This document shows positions 63,438-64,000 of a stretch of 64,000 nucleotides of DNA, one piece after another; the stretch's first letter is position 1, and every line of letters begins with the position of its first letter. The DNA comes from Burkholderia stagnalis. Lineage in GTDB: Bacteria; Pseudomonadota; Gammaproteobacteria; Burkholderiales; Burkholderiaceae. The stretch spans positions 186,001 through 250,000 of the forward strand of contig NZ_CADESW010000010.1 in assembly GCF_902830275.1 (NCBI RefSeq), given 5' to 3'. The notes below the pieces were generated by a model. The model worked only from the letters and a program-made list of their open reading frames with translations. It had not been told where the DNA came from and did no database searches. Position numbers and translations under genes: made by a program.

Positions 63438-64000
63438 ATGATCAAACCCGCCGAGGTTCGCCGGCGACCGGTCCGGTGATGTGACGGAGACGATCGCAAT
63501 CGACGAAAGACGCGGCAGCCTTTCGGCGTAAACCTCGATAGCGCAAACACTTGGCGAGCGCCGCCCGGCGGCCGGTAGAGCGTGCCCACGATGTCTTGCA
63601 GAAGCTGCGTCACACTTCCCTCGCTAACTGAGCCGCGGTATTTGTGAGCCGGGCTGTCCTTTCCACCAACTGCAACAGCCTCAGGCTGCCAGGCAGTCGC
63701 TCCACAGTCGCTGTCAGCAGCGTTGTGTGACTGGCGCCCTTGTGATCGAATCCGCGAATTGCTCAGGGATAGAAGCGCGCTTTGTCTTATCTATTGTCCA
63801 ATGCCATCATCGGCCGACAAAAATAGGCGTGGGCGGCGGCCGTGACACGACTACCCTGCCTTCGCAGCGGTCGCTGCAGAACCACCAACGCGGCCGCGCC
63901 CGATCGGCTTGCCGGCTATGATGCAGGAGAATCTTTGCCGGTTCCAGCGACTAGTTGCAAGGTGACGTCAGAGTACGATTTCACGTCGTTCAGCTCACAC
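63438..64000. other. end of window, remnant 5' coding sequence and no further gene
   Basis: Up to about 63613 this region holds the presumed 5' end of the phosphatase-like gene in two frames. Beyond that, 63614-64000 shows no reading frame with a ribosome binding site and no recognised motif. An incomplete gene entering from the right cannot be excluded. Confidence 0.4.

Noticed and set aside
1..64000. CRISPR arrays, tRNA or rRNA genes, replication origins
   Set aside because: I looked for regular spaced repeats, cloverleaf-like sequences and rRNA-like blocks and saw none. A short or diverged RNA gene could be missed by eye.

Overview
The window is GC-rich DNA packed with CoA-dependent catabolism genes. 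The strict use of G/C third codon positions, tandem IclR and LysR regulators, several MmgE/PrpD and CaiB/BaiF paralogues, a Burkholderiales-type porin and an H-NS family protein all suggest Burkholderia sensu lato, probably a cepacia-complex-like genome. This is inference from gene content and style; no database was searched.

Layout. (1) 1-4.4 kb: two CaiB/BaiF proteins (a 5'-truncated CoA-transferase and an alpha-methylacyl-CoA racemase type), a nitroreductase and an AMP-forming acyl-CoA ligase. (2) 4.4-11.3 kb: a LysR gene divergent from acyl-CoA dehydrogenase, etfB, etfA, a mesaconyl/itaconyl-CoA hydratase-like protein, a CoA-transferase and a CitE-like lyase. The last three match the itaconate module (transferase, hydratase, citramalyl-CoA lyase). 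A bidirectional terminator closes the operon. (3) 11.5-19.6 kb, minus strand: two MmgE/PrpD proteins, a zinc alcohol dehydrogenase, two aldehyde dehydrogenases and an enoyl-CoA hydratase. (4) 19.9-32 kb: a third MmgE/PrpD, an aldehyde dehydrogenase, an SDR, a porin, two paralogous alpha/beta hydrolases around a TetR gene, a SnoaL-like protein, a second nitroreductase and two adjacent IclR genes. (5) 32.3-35.9 kb: pyruvate carboxylase. (6) 36.6-44.1 kb: a near-complete beta-oxidation set (acyl-CoA dehydrogenase, MaoC hydratase, SDR, thiolase, acyl-CoA synthetase, CoA-transferase). It is followed by decayed LysR and crotonase genes, a chemoreceptor, an MBL hydrolase, an aldehyde dehydrogenase, a GMC oxidoreductase and an MFS transporter.

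From about 53.4 kb the character changes. An IS110-type transposase remnant is followed by visibly lower-GC, accessory DNA. This holds a cluster of GAGGATATCC-type palindromes, a protein with a C-terminal PD-(D/E)XK-like nuclease domain, and a DUF5131 (phage Gp37/Gp68 family) three-Cys protein between two dissimilar TcmP (three-Cys-motif partner) proteins. It also holds an unrecognised 352-residue protein, an H-NS family protein, a DUF4236/coiled-coil protein and a CX5R phosphatase-like protein with a broken 5' end. The nuclease/TcmP/DUF5131/TcmP block is the best candidate for an undescribed, possibly defensive, system.

Two repeated non-coding motifs tie the catabolic genes together. GTACGGAAC occurs seven times, only in gaps between genes from 24 to 52 kb, upstream of the porin, both hydrolases, an IclR gene, the beta-oxidation cluster and the MFS transporter; it looks like an IclR-type operator. 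A TAACTA-N4-TAGTTA dyad precedes an aldehyde dehydrogenase, a crotonase and a nitroreductase; it looks like a TetR-type operator.
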